A DNA stretch of 64,000 bases from Actinomycetota bacterium (lineage in GTDB: Bacteria > Actinomycetota > Acidimicrobiia > Actinomarinales > Actinomarinaceae), in NCBI GenBank assembly GCA_014384285.1, contig JACNGE010000009.1, positions 31,033-95,032 on the forward strand, given 5' to 3'. Shown here piece after piece: positions 54,916 to 64,000 of this stretch. The notes beneath the pieces are model-generated. The model ran no database searches. It saw only the letters and a list, made by a program, of their open reading frames with translations, and was not told the DNA's origin. Position numbers and translations under genes: made by a program. Each line of letters opens with the position of its first letter. The first letter of the stretch is position 1.

Positions 54916-56436
54916 CTATTCCTCTGTTGTAGTTTCCAAAGTTGCGACGAAAGCTGTAACCGCTTCTTTTAATTCATCACCTGGCAACTCACCAGTTTCT
55001 TTGATAGTGTTAACCATGTCAGAGTATCTAGTTTTAACAAACTCAAGAAGGTTTTTTTCTGCATCATATATTCCATCCACAGGAACTTTATCAAAATATC
55101 CCTCTGTAACCGCAAAAAGAGCAATCACCTGATCTTCAGTTGAAACTGGTTCGTATTGTGGCTGCTTAAGCATTTCTACCACACGAATACCTCTATCTAG
55201 CTGAGACTGAGATGCTGCATCTAAATCAGAACCAAACTCCGCGAAGGCTTCGAGTTCTCTAAACTGTGCAAGATTAATCCTTAAGGGTCCAGATACTTTT
55301 TTCATAGCCTTTGTCTGTGCTGCTCCACCTACACGAGACACAGAAGTACCTGGGTTTACAGCAGGTCTAACACCTGAATAAAAGAGTTCACTCTCAAGAT
55401 AAATCTGTCCATCAGTAATGGAGATAACATTTGTTGGAATAAAAGCAGATACGTCACCTGCTTTAGTTTCAATAATTGGTAGACCAGTCATTGAGCCACC
55501 TCCAAGATCATCTGAAACCTTCGCACAACGCTCAAGAAGACGAGAGTGTAGGTAGAAAACATCACCAGGATATGCTTCTCTTCCAGGAGGTCTTCTTAAA
55601 AGTAGTGAAATTTGCCTATATGCAATAGCTTGTTTTGATAAATCGTCAAAAATAATCAAAGCATGTTCTCCGTTGTACATCCAATGTTGTCCAATTGCTG
55701 AACCTGCATAGGGTGCGTACATTTGAAGAGCCGCGGCTGCGGATGCTGGAGCGTTAACAATTACAGTTTTATCAAGAACTCCTTCACTTTCAAGACGTGC
55801 AACAACTTCTGCAACTGTTGAGGATTTTTGACCAATTGCTACATAAATACATTTAACGTCTGTGTCTTTTTGGTTAATAATTGTATCAATAGCTACTGCA
55901 GTTTTTCCAATACCCCTATCTCCAATAATTAACTCTCTTTGACCTCTTCCAATAGGAATCATGGAGTCAATTGCCTTAATACCTGTTTGAAGTGGTTCAC
56001 TAACTGGTTGTCTTTGTACAACTGTTGGTGCTTGAATCTCCATCAATCGTCTCTCTGTAAATTCAATCGGACCTTTTCCGTCAATTGGATTACCCAGAGT
56101 ATCAATAACTCTTCCAAGAAATCCATCTCCAACTCCAATTGATAAAACTTCTCCTGTTTGCTTTACTGGCATTCCTTCTTGAATATGATCGGAGTCACCC
56201 ATTAATACAACACCTATTGAATCTTCGTCTAAGTTGAGGGCTACACCTAATAGTCCACCTGGAAACTCAAGAAGCTCAGAAGACATTGCATTTTCTAATC
56301 CCTTAACTCTTGCTACACCATCAGCAATAGATGCAACATAACCAACAAGGTCATCTTTTACTTCCTCTGACCAGTTCCCTAGAGTCTCTTTTAGGGAATC
56401 TGAAATTTGTTTAGGATCTATATTTAAATCGCTCAC
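54916..56436 (-). CDS. atpA: ATP synthase alpha subunit
   Basis: 506 residues, non-catalytic nucleotide-binding F1 subunit. Walker [41 protein letters not shown], and the C-terminal [13 protein letters not shown] are intact. Follows atpH by 1 base. Confidence 0.98.
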   Translation of the reverse strand: MSDLNIDPKQISDSLKETLGNWSEEVKDDLVGYVASIADGVARVKGLENAMSSELLEFPGGLLGVALNLDEDSIGVVLMGDSDHIQEGMPVKQTGEVLSIGVGDGFLGRVIDTLGNPIDGKGPIEFTERRLMEIQAPTVVQRQPVSEPLQTGIKAIDSMIPIGRGQRELIIGDRGIGKTAVAIDTIINQKDTDVKCIYVAIGQKSSTVAEVVARLESEGVLDKTVIVNAPASAAAALQMYAPYAGSAIGQHWMYNGEHALIIFDDLSKQAIAYRQISLLLRRPPGREAYPGDVFYLHSRLLERCAKVSDDLGGGSMTGLPIIETKAGDVSAFIPTNVISITDGQIYLESELFYSGVRPAVNPGTSVSRVGGAAQTKAMKKVSGPLRINLAQFRELEAFAEFGSDLDAASQSQLDRGIRVVEMLKQPQYEPVSTEDQVIALFAVTEGYFDKVPVDGIYDAEKNLLEFVKTRYSDMVNTIKETGELPGDELKEAVTAFVATLETTTEE

Positions 56437-56437
56437 A

Positions 56438-56965
56438 TTACCTTCCTTCTAATACTGTTTGAATATCTGAAAATTTCGACGAAAGTAACCCATCAAAAGT
56501 TCTCTCCCCTATGCTTACTTTGATGCCTCCGATTACAGAGGAATCTACTTTAAGGCTCAATTCGACATCTCTTCCTAATTTACTTTTAAGTGCAGCTTTA
56601 AGACTGTTTTGAGTACTCTCATTTAGCTCAATAGCTGATACAACCTTTGCAAGTGATGCACCTCTCTTTTCAGCAATATAATTTGATACTTGCTGCTCAA
56701 TCTCAATTAAATTATCCGCATAGCCTTGAGAAATTGTAAGAGTTACAAGATCTAACGTCATAGAAGTAACCCTTTTAGCAAAAATGTTACTTATTGCTTC
56801 AACTTTTTTATCCGCAGGTATGCCGAAATTCCTAAATGCATCTAATGCTTCACTGTTAGTGTTAAGTGCTTGAAGTACTTGGAGGAATTCATCTTCAATC
56901 TTTGCACTCTCATCAGATGATGAGATAATTTCAACTAACCCTTTAGAAAAAGACTCTGTTCCCAT
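56438..56965 (-). CDS. atpH: ATP synthase delta subunit
   Basis: 175 residues, stator connection between F1 and the b subunit. N-terminal helical domain and C-terminal part ending [26 protein letters not shown] region are typical OSCP/delta. It is separate from AtpF here, unlike the AtpF-AtpH fusion of mycobacteria. Confidence 0.93.
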   Translation of the reverse strand: MGTESFSKGLVEIISSSDESAKIEDEFLQVLQALNTNSEALDAFRNFGIPADKKVEAISNIFAKRVTSMTLDLVTLTISQGYADNLIEIEQQVSNYIAEKRGASLAKVVSAIELNESTQNSLKAALKSKLGRDVELSLKVDSSVIGGIKVSIGERTFDGLLSSKFSDIQTVLEGR

Positions 56966-57511
56966 TTAGCTTGATGTCTCCATATCTTTTATGAATTTAT
57001 CAATCAAAACTTGTTGATCTTTTTCTGACATTGATGACGCAACCTTTTGTGAAATTGCTAAGGATAAATCTGCCACCTGGATACTTATCTCAGATGATAG
57101 TCTCTCTTTTTCAGCCTCAGAATCAGACTTTGCTTTTTCAACAATTGCTGCAGCATCTTGTCTTGCTTGCTCAATCATTTCTTCTTTAACTTTCTCTGCA
57201 GCGGCTTTACCTTCATCAATTATTTTTTGTACTTCTGAATTTGCATCTGCAACAAGTTTTGCATATTCAGCTTTAGTTGATTCAGCTTCAGCTTTTGTTG
57301 CCTCAGCAGCTTCAATCTGTCCCTCAATTGATTTTGCTCTTTCTTCAAGAGTGGTATTTAAAGCTGGTAATGCCCATTTCCATACAAAGAAAAACACAAT
57401 TGCAAAGGCTGCAATACCTGCAACCAATTCAGATGTGGCTGGAAGTAGTAAGTCTACTCCTGAACCAGCTTCTTCAGCTTCTGCGTAAAATACGTTTAAA
57501 TTTAAAGTCAT
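56966..57511 (-). CDS. atpF: ATP synthase b subunit
   Basis: 181 residues. One membrane helix near residues 28-45 (ELVAGIAAFAIVFFFVWKW) is followed by a long charged coiled coil, the peripheral stalk. Position between atpE and atpH is canonical. Confidence 0.94.
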   Translation of the reverse strand: MTLNLNVFYAEAEEAGSGVDLLLPATSELVAGIAAFAIVFFFVWKWALPALNTTLEERAKSIEGQIEAAEATKAEAESTKAEYAKLVADANSEVQKIIDEGKAAAEKVKEEMIEQARQDAAAIVEKAKSDSEAEKERLSSEISIQVADLSLAISQKVASSMSEKDQQVLIDKFIKDMETSS

Positions 57512-57520
57512 TGGTGAATC

Positions 57521-58528
<1,008 letters not shown>

Positions 58529-58545
<17 letters not shown>

Positions 58546-58933
58546 TTGCCCAATCTAAATCTGTGTCTTTTCTCTTAATAACCATAGCCATTTCTAAAAA
58601 TAACATGCTTAAAAAAACAATAGGCACTGTCATTGACATTGCCATTTCATCAATAGGATATAAGCTTCTGAATAATAAGAGAAATCCGAATATGTAAATT
58701 AATCTTGCTACATAGCCAAATAAAGCTGAAAAATAATAAAAATTAAGCGATACTTTTGCTGCGAAAGACATTAGGAATGCTCCTAAATAAAATCCAGAAG
58801 CAACTATCAAACCCGATACCAGAGATGTGACCATAGATTCTTGAGACTTTATTAAAAAAAATATGGGAACCAACGTGTATATAGGAAGTGATCTTTTGAG
58901 CATTCTTCTAGCGAGGACTAGTTCTACATTCAT
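58529..58933 (-). CDS. AtpI-position membrane protein
   Basis: 134 residues with about four helices, in the place of atpI between the AtpZ-like gene and atpB. The frame is open 11 codons further up, but the ATG at 58931-58933 overlaps the previous stop (ATGA) and is preferred. Sequence similarity to AtpI is not obvious; position and topology support an assembly role. Confidence 0.6.
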
Positions 58934-59139
58934 TTCTGACCATCTAATTTTTTTGAAATTTGCCACATCCGTCTTGATCCGTCATAAATTCCGATTAAAA
59001 CAAATATAATTACTGGTACTGGGTCATAACCTACAAAATACTGAATCAATAAACCGACAAGAAGTCCGCTAATAATCGAAGTTGAGAAAGAGCTAACTGG
59101 TCCAAAGTCTTGAAGATTTATGCTATTTTTTTTAACCAT
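58930..59139 (-). CDS. AtpZ/AtpI-like small membrane protein
   Basis: 69 residues with two helices: SIISGLLVGLLIQYFVGY and PVIIFVLIGIYDGSRRMW. The small Gly-rich first helix and the GIxxGxRxxW turn resemble AtpZ, which helps load Mg2+/assemble the Fo ring. It precedes atpI-position gene and atpB, with an 8-base overlap with glyA. Confidence 0.65.
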   Translation of the reverse strand: MVKKNSINLQDFGPVSSFSTSIISGLLVGLLIQYFVGYDPVPVIIFVLIGIYDGSRRMWQISKKLDGQK

Positions 59140-60394
59140 AAGGTTGATAGGTTGTTGCTAAATCATTGACTTGATTTTTTAATTCTTTAAGTACTGATTC
59201 GTCATTCCGATTTTTGAGAATGTTAGAGATTAGTGCACCAACTTTTGTTAATTGCTCCTCTTTCATGCCGCAAGTTGTAACTGCAGGAGTTCCCATGCGG
59301 ATACCTGATGTAACAAAAGGTGACCTTGAATCAAATGGAATTGCATTTCTATTTAAAGTAATTCCCAGGTCATTTAACAATATACCTGCGTCTTTACCAG
59401 TAAGTTCTGAATCTACACTTTGAGTATCAACCAATACAATATGATTTGAAGTACCACCACTGACAACCCTTAAACCTTCACTTATAAATGAGTCTGATAA
59501 AGCCTTCGCATTTTTTAAAATCTGCTGTGCATATATTTTGAAATCATCTGTTAATGCCTCCTTGAAGCAAACTGCTTTGGCCGCTATCTGATTGTTAATG
59601 GCACCGCCTTGAGCTCCTGGGAAGATATTTTTATCTACCTCTTTAGCAAATTTTTCTTTAGATAAGATTAGCCCTCCCCTTGGACCCCTGAGGGCCTTAT
59701 GGGTTGTAGCAGTTACGACGTCTGCATACTGCATTGGATTGTCTACTACTTTTCCAGCAACGAGGCCAATAAAGTGGGCAGCATCCACCATAAATGTAGC
59801 TCCAATAGCATCTGCAATCTCCCTGAAAGCATTAAAGTCTAAGTTTTGCGAATAAGACGAATAGCCAGCTATAAGTAGCTTTGGTTTGTGTTTGTGAGCT
59901 AATTTTTCTACCTCACCCATATCAATTAGTTCTGTTTCTTGGTCTAAGCCATAGCCAACAAAATTATACATTCTTCCAGAAAAATTAACGGGAGACCCGT
60001 GTGTTAAATGGCCGCCTTGGTCAAGATTCATTCCCATGACTGTGTCTCCTGCGTTTAAAAGCTGAAGATAAACAGCCATATTTGCTGAGGATCCTGAGTG
60101 AGGCTGTACATTTGCATGATCAGCTTCAAAGAGTTCACATGCTCTATCTATAGCTAGTTGTTCTATTTCGTCTACAGTTTCACACCCTTCGTAATACCTT
60201 CTACCGGGAAAGCCTTCTGAATACTTATTAGTTAAAATTGAACCAGAGGCCTCCATAACTGCATGGGAAGCAAAGTTCTCAGATGCAATCAAGTGAATGT
60301 GTGAATTCTGTCTTTTTAAATCCTCTGAAATTAAATTAGAAATTTCCTTATCTGTATCAGATAAAGGTTGTTGAGATGCACGATTCATATTCAT
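59132..60394 (-). CDS. glyA: Serine hydroxymethyltransferase
   Basis: PLP enzyme converting Ser plus THF to Gly plus methylene-THF, the substrate of FolD. 420 residues. N-terminal HLIASENFAS, NKYSEGFPGRRYYEGCE, NVQPHSGSSAN and the PLP-binding Lys in TATTHKALRGPRGG are visible. Overlaps the AtpZ-like gene by 8 bases. Confidence 0.97.
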   Translation of the reverse strand: MNMNRASQQPLSDTDKEISNLISEDLKRQNSHIHLIASENFASHAVMEASGSILTNKYSEGFPGRRYYEGCETVDEIEQLAIDRACELFEADHANVQPHSGSSANMAVYLQLLNAGDTVMGMNLDQGGHLTHGSPVNFSGRMYNFVGYGLDQETELIDMGEVEKLAHKHKPKLLIAGYSSYSQNLDFNAFREIADAIGATFMVDAAHFIGLVAGKVVDNPMQYADVVTATTHKALRGPRGGLILSKEKFAKEVDKNIFPGAQGGAINNQIAAKAVCFKEALTDDFKIYAQQILKNAKALSDSFISEGLRVVSGGTSNHIVLVDTQSVDSELTGKDAGILLNDLGITLNRNAIPFDSRSPFVTSGIRMGTPAVTTCGMKEEQLTKVGALISNILKNRNDESVLKELKNQVNDLATTYQPYG

Positions 60395-60403
60395 AGTTCT
60401 ATC

Positions 60404-60991
60404 TTAACAGTAACTTGGTGGCCACTTTAGGGGACCTTGCCTTAATATTTTTCCACCATCAACTCTTAGGTCAACAACAGTAGAACCATCACCATGAATG
60501 GCTTCACCTTCTAAGTATGCAGAGACATCGTTTCCAAATATCTGCTTAGCCTCAATATGATTGCTTACATCATCTTGTCCTGAAATATTTGCACTTGTTA
60601 CAGCTAAAGGGCCAGTCTGTTTTAGTAAATTAAGAGCTACTTGATTTTCAGGTACTCTAAGTCCTATCGAATTTGGATTAGAAGTACCAATACCTTTTGG
60701 AAATGCATCTTTTATCTCTACTACTACGGTAAGAGGTCCGGGCCAATATAATTCAACAACTTCAGGAATCTCAGTTGTTATGTCGAGTTTATGAATTTCT
60801 GAAAAAGAGTGAATTAACAATGACAAGGGTTTAGTGTCATCTCTCTCTTTAATCTTAAAAAGATTTTCAACTGCAGCATGGGAAAAAGGATTTACGCCGA
60901 TTCCATAGACTGTCTCAGTTGGAATTCCAACTATCTGATCATTTTTTAAAAGTTCAACCGCTATTTCTAATTTATCTTCTTGCAAAAACAT
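60404..60991 (-). CDS. L-threonylcarbamoyladenylate synthase (Sua5/TsaC)
   Basis: Makes threonylcarbamoyl-AMP for the t6A37 tRNA modification. 195 residues, short TsaC-like form without the Sua5 C-terminal domain. GIPTETVYGIGVN and KIKERDDTKPLSLLI, WPGPLTVV and GLRVPEN are all conserved. Overlaps prmC by 20 bases. Confidence 0.93.
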   Translation of the reverse strand: MFLQEDKLEIAVELLKNDQIVGIPTETVYGIGVNPFSHAAVENLFKIKERDDTKPLSLLIHSFSEIHKLDITTEIPEVVELYWPGPLTVVVEIKDAFPKGIGTSNPNSIGLRVPENQVALNLLKQTGPLAVTSANISGQDDVSNHIEAKQIFGNDVSAYLEGEAIHGDGSTVVDLRVDGGKILRQGPLKWPPSYC

Positions 60992-61721
60992 ATCGATCTT
61001 TCTCAGCTAAGTCTTTATATAATTTTACCTCTTCCCAATTTGAAAATAAATCTAATGTTTGACCAGACTTTGTTGAGTCAATCTCTAAACACAGCATTAA
61101 GTTTTCAAGATGTTTATTTTCTATTTGATCAATTAACTTTGATATTACTTCTAATCCATCAACTCCCCCGTTTAATGCTTGTATGGGCTCATAATCAATT
61201 ACTTCTTTGTCTAAACTTGCAAGTTTTTCTTCTGGAATGTATGGCAGGTTTGCAACTATTAAGTCAATATTTTGTGCATCAACATTATCCAATAAATCAG
61301 ATTGATAAAAGTTAACCGCAAGTGAGTTTAATTGCGCATTTTCTATTGCAATACTCAATGCATCTTGGGATACATCAATACCTGTAACTTCAGCGGATGG
61401 AAATAGTGCTTTCATCATTAAAGCTATACACCCTGAACCAGTGCCAATATCTAGAATATTTTTTGGGTTTTTAGAATTTTCTTTAATTAGTTCGATTAAA
61501 AATTCTGTTTCAGGCCTTGGTATCAAACAACGCTGATCGACTTTCAGCTGAATAGTATAAAAAGGAACATACTCTTCTATATATTGAAGAGGTTCATGGT
61601 TCAATCTTCTGGTTAATAACTGGGTATATTCTTTTTCATAGTCAGTGGTTGCTCCTTTAATTTCTTTAGCTTTTTCTCTCAAGCGAGCTAATTCATACTC
61701 TGGAATGTTCCTGATTTCCAC
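60972..61721 (-). CDS. prmC: Release-factor glutamine methyltransferase PrmC
   Basis: Methylates the GGQ glutamine of release factors; its substrate RF1 is encoded next door. 249 residues: N-terminal helical domain with NHEPLQYIEEYVPF, SAM site DIGTGSGCIAL, and the Gln-binding NPPY motif as NLPY (158-161). Follows prfA by 1 base. Confidence 0.94.
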   Translation of the reverse strand: MEIRNIPEYELARLREKAKEIKGATTDYEKEYTQLLTRRLNHEPLQYIEEYVPFYTIQLKVDQRCLIPRPETEFLIELIKENSKNPKNILDIGTGSGCIALMMKALFPSAEVTGIDVSQDALSIAIENAQLNSLAVNFYQSDLLDNVDAQNIDLIVANLPYIPEEKLASLDKEVIDYEPIQALNGGVDGLEVISKLIDQIENKHLENLMLCLEIDSTKSGQTLDLFSNWEEVKLYKDLAEKDRYVFARR

Positions 61722-61722
61722 T

Positions 61723-62805
61723 TTATTCTTCTAGGTTTGAAAGACGTGAAGTTTCATGATCGGCAATTAGAGCATTTACAAAATCTTCCAGGTCACCATC
61801 CAGTACCTGGTCCAGTCTTTTGATTGTGAGATTAATTCTGTGGTCAGAGACTCTATTGTCTTTATAATTATATGTTCTAATTTTGTCTGAACGTTCACCT
61901 GATCCGACCTGGTCTTTTCTATCCTTTGCTCTTTCAGCTGCTGCTTCATCTTGTCTGGTTTTTAATAACCGTGCTCTGAGAATTCTCATAGCTTGATTTT
62001 TATTCTTTAGTTGTGATTTTTCATCTTGACTTGTTACAACTAAACCAGTGGGGATATGAGTGATTCTAACTGCTGAATCTGTTGTATTGACACTTTGTCC
62101 ACCAGGTCCACTCGACCTGTATACATCGATTTTTAAATCATTAGCCGCAATGCTTAAATCAACCTCTTCAGCCTCAGGAAGAACAGCTACTGTAGCGATG
62201 GAAGTGTGTACTCTCCCCTGTGATTCTGTCTTTGGAATTCTTTGGACACGATGAGCCCCAGCTTCAAATTTTAATTTTGAATAAACACCTTTTGACTTTA
62301 TAGAAAAAATAATTTTATTAAACCCTCCTTGATCAGAAGCTGTAATTTCAATAGGTTCTACATTCCAAGCATTTCTTTCGGCAAATCGGGTATACATTTT
62401 ATATAAATCACCAACCCAAATTGCAGCTTCTTCTCCACCAGCACCAGGACGTATTTCAACTAATACATCTTTTTCATCTAGTGGGTCTTTTGGTAGTAAA
62501 GCTATTTTTATATTTTCGGTTAGTGCAACTATGGATGACTTCGATTCACTTATTATTGTTTCTAACTCAGATTTCATTTCTGAATCTTGTTCAGACTTCA
62601 TCATTTCCTCTGCATCTGTTATGTCTCCATTTAAAGTTTTCCATTCATTAAAAAGTAAAACTATTGAACTAACATCACTGTGTCTTTTAGCCAGTTCTGC
62701 ATAGGCATTTGGATCAGATGAAATATCCATCTTTTGGAGTTCTGTCTCTATCTCAACTAGTGATTTTTCTAGGGTTGTTAACTTTTCAACTAATGCTTTA
62801 TCCAT
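61723..62805 (-). CDS. prfA: Peptide chain release factor 1
   Basis: Recognises UAA and UAG stop codons. 360 residues. The GGQ loop ([14 protein letters not shown]) is intact, with the codon-recognition region upstream ([18 protein letters not shown]). Order rpmE-DUF1385-prfA-prmC-sua5 is typical of actinobacteria and relatives. Confidence 0.97.
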   Translation of the reverse strand: MDKALVEKLTTLEKSLVEIETELQKMDISSDPNAYAELAKRHSDVSSIVLLFNEWKTLNGDITDAEEMMKSEQDSEMKSELETIISESKSSIVALTENIKIALLPKDPLDEKDVLVEIRPGAGGEEAAIWVGDLYKMYTRFAERNAWNVEPIEITASDQGGFNKIIFSIKSKGVYSKLKFEAGAHRVQRIPKTESQGRVHTSIATVAVLPEAEEVDLSIAANDLKIDVYRSSGPGGQSVNTTDSAVRITHIPTGLVVTSQDEKSQLKNKNQAMRILRARLLKTRQDEAAAERAKDRKDQVGSGERSDKIRTYNYKDNRVSDHRINLTIKRLDQVLDGDLEDFVNALIADHETSRLSNLEE

Positions 62806-63709
62806 TTAAGACTTCCTTTGAGGTAGATAGTAGCTCATCAAATTGATCAGTATCTTCACTATGTTTAATACAATTTGCCATAGACATAATTGCAACTTCA
62901 ATTTGCTCATTACTTGGGTTCTTGGTTGTAATTTTTTGTGTCCAAATACCAGGGGTTGAAAATATTTTTGCAATTATAGAATCACTATTTTTAAAATTAA
63001 ATTTTAAAATCTCATAAGCAATCATTGCAACTACGAATACATGTAGCAGCCTGGTTATCAAAGTAAAAAAAATATTTAGTGTTGGAATAAATGGAAGCGT
63101 TAACAAACTAACAAATACTATTAAAAATATAAAAGCCGTTCCACAGCGTATGTGTTCTTTTGGGTATTTTTTTACATTCTTTAAGTCCAGAGATTCCTCT
63201 GTTTCAAAGGAAGCTATAGTCATGTGCTCAGCTCCATGATATTCAAATAACTCCTGTGCATCTTTAGTTCTGCCAACAAGATAAATATAAATAACTACAA
63301 TAACACCTCTTAGGACCCCTTCTGCAAAACCCTTATAAATTTGGCTAAGTTCTAGGAGGTCAATGATTAACCTTGGCCCCACTATAAAAATACCCAAGAT
63401 TACTACCAGTAGGATTGAAGTTATAATCTTTGAAAAAAGAGTCTCCTCCTCTTCCTCTCCGTAGTAAAGAGTGTCAGAAAGACTTATTCCTTTATATCCC
63501 ACAAACAATGAATCAACTAATGCTGCTATGCCTCTAAGAAAAGGGAGTTTCCAAATTCCATCCCTTTGAGTTAATGGAGTTCTTTGTTCAAAGTAGCTGT
63601 GGATTTGATTATTTTGGTCTCGTACGGCAAGTGACCATCCCTTCGGGCTCTGAATTAAGACGCCGCCAATTACAGCTTGTCCTCCATAGGCAATGTTCTC
63701 TCGAGACAT
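62798..63709 (-). CDS. DUF1385 membrane protein
   Basis: 303 residues. N-terminal [22 protein letters not shown] and the [14 protein letters not shown] motif with paired His are diagnostic of DUF1385, of unknown function, usually encoded near rpmE/prfA. About four helices in the middle. Overlaps prfA by 8 bases. Confidence 0.9.
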   Translation of the reverse strand: MSRENIAYGGQAVIGGVLIQSPKGWSLAVRDQNNQIHSYFEQRTPLTQRDGIWKLPFLRGIAALVDSLFVGYKGISLSDTLYYGEEEEETLFSKIITSILLVVILGIFIVGPRLIIDLLELSQIYKGFAEGVLRGVIVVIYIYLVGRTKDAQELFEYHGAEHMTIASFETEESLDLKNVKKYPKEHIRCGTAFIFLIVFVSLLTLPFIPTLNIFFTLITRLLHVFVVAMIAYEILKFNFKNSDSIIAKIFSTPGIWTQKITTKNPSNEQIEVAIMSMANCIKHSEDTDQFDELLSTSKEVLNG

Positions 63710-63729
63710 TTAGGGTGTGTTAAATTAAG

Positions 63730-64000
63730 TTATTCTTCTTCTTGAGAAGAAGCTTCTTGTTTTGATTCTTGACGGGTACTTGTAGAACCGTACCTTTGTT
63801 TAAATCTCTCAACTCGACCAGTAGAGTCAACTAGTTTTTGTTTACCTGTAAAAAATGGGTGACTTGCACTTGAAATTTCTAATTTGACTAGTGGATAATC
63901 TTTTCCATCTTCCCAGGAGATTGTTTCACTAGTCATTATGGTTGGGCGAGTGAGAAAAGAAAAGCCTGCGTCTTCGTCTTGGAAGAGGACTTCTCTATAA
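63730..64000 (-). CDS. rpmE: 50S ribosomal protein L31 (type B), start beyond the window edge
   Basis: At least 89 residues. The frame continues past the ATG at 63936 to the right edge, where the codons give [20 protein letters not shown], matching the L31 N-terminal half that the ATG would lose. [13 protein letters not shown] and [11 protein letters not shown] follow, without the zinc Cys, so this is the C-minus/type B form. The extra Gln/Glu/Ser-rich tail ([12 protein letters not shown]) is not in most L31 proteins. Confidence 0.93.
   Translation of the reverse strand, partial: YREVLFQDEDAGFSFLTRPTIMTSETISWEDGKDYPLVKLEISSASHPFFTGKQKLVDSTGRVERFKQRYGSTSTRQESKQEASSQEEE

Overview
The window is an AT-rich, very densely packed bacterial chromosome segment. 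Most neighbouring genes overlap by 1-20 bases (ATGA, TAATG and TTGA junctions are common), and no gene-free stretch exceeds about 300 bases apart from a tRNA cluster. Several features point to a streamlined, low-GC marine actinobacterium of the Actinomarinales/Acidimicrobiia kind: a mycothiol-type PIG-L deacetylase, a CofC/FbiD-like F420 enzyme, a mycobacterial-type MurA with Asp in place of the active-site Cys, the rpmE-prfA-prmC-sua5-glyA-atp gene order, the FAH hydrolase-gltX-tRNA(Glu/Gln) order, KorAB and a nickel superoxide dismutase. The lineage is inferred from gene content; no 16S gene is present.

Layout. 1-9.7 kb: edge of an unknown gene, ychF, two UMF1-type MFS transporters around folD and an aminotransferase, a sugar-nucleotide-epimerase-like protein, an Nfu N-domain-like protein, pyk and cofC. 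9.7-18.9 kb: three tRNAs (Glu, Gln, Glu), gltX, FAH hydrolase, ilvE, pgpA, gatB-gatA-gatC and dapE-dapD. The indirect Gln-tRNA route is thus almost complete here. 19-31.5 kb: ligA-mnmA-cysteine desulfurase, an SRPBCC protein with a lipoprotein, nfu C-domain, murA, pgl, an EamA exporter, a thioesterase, and a deoC-ALDH-short ALDH operon that looks like a split ALDH16. 31.6-38 kb: nitrogen assimilation (gltB, amt, a seven-helix membrane protein), with a GlnR-like box before amt. 38-43.7 kb: metG, divergent sodN/sodX, a Cys-rich small protein and korAB.

43.7-51.4 kb is a phosphate regulon: pstS-pstC-pstA-pstB-phoU-response regulator-histidine kinase, then a Na/Pi cotransporter and a second PhoU. 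The kinase has no sensor or membrane part. 11-bp direct repeats with a TTTACT core lie before pstS, before pstC and before the Na/Pi cotransporter. They are the best candidate for a lineage-specific Pho box, and a strong hairpin separates pstS from pstC. 51.5-64 kb: mycothiol-type deacetylase, the complete F1Fo ATP synthase operon, glyA, sua5, prmC, prfA, a DUF1385 membrane protein and the truncated end of rpmE.

No CRISPR array, insertion sequence, prophage or rRNA gene was seen. The window is mainly a core-genome segment. Its unusual content lies in regulation (Pho and GlnR-like repeats, sensorless kinase), split proteins (ALDH16, Nfu) and motif substitutions (MurA, MetRS, PrmC, FolD).
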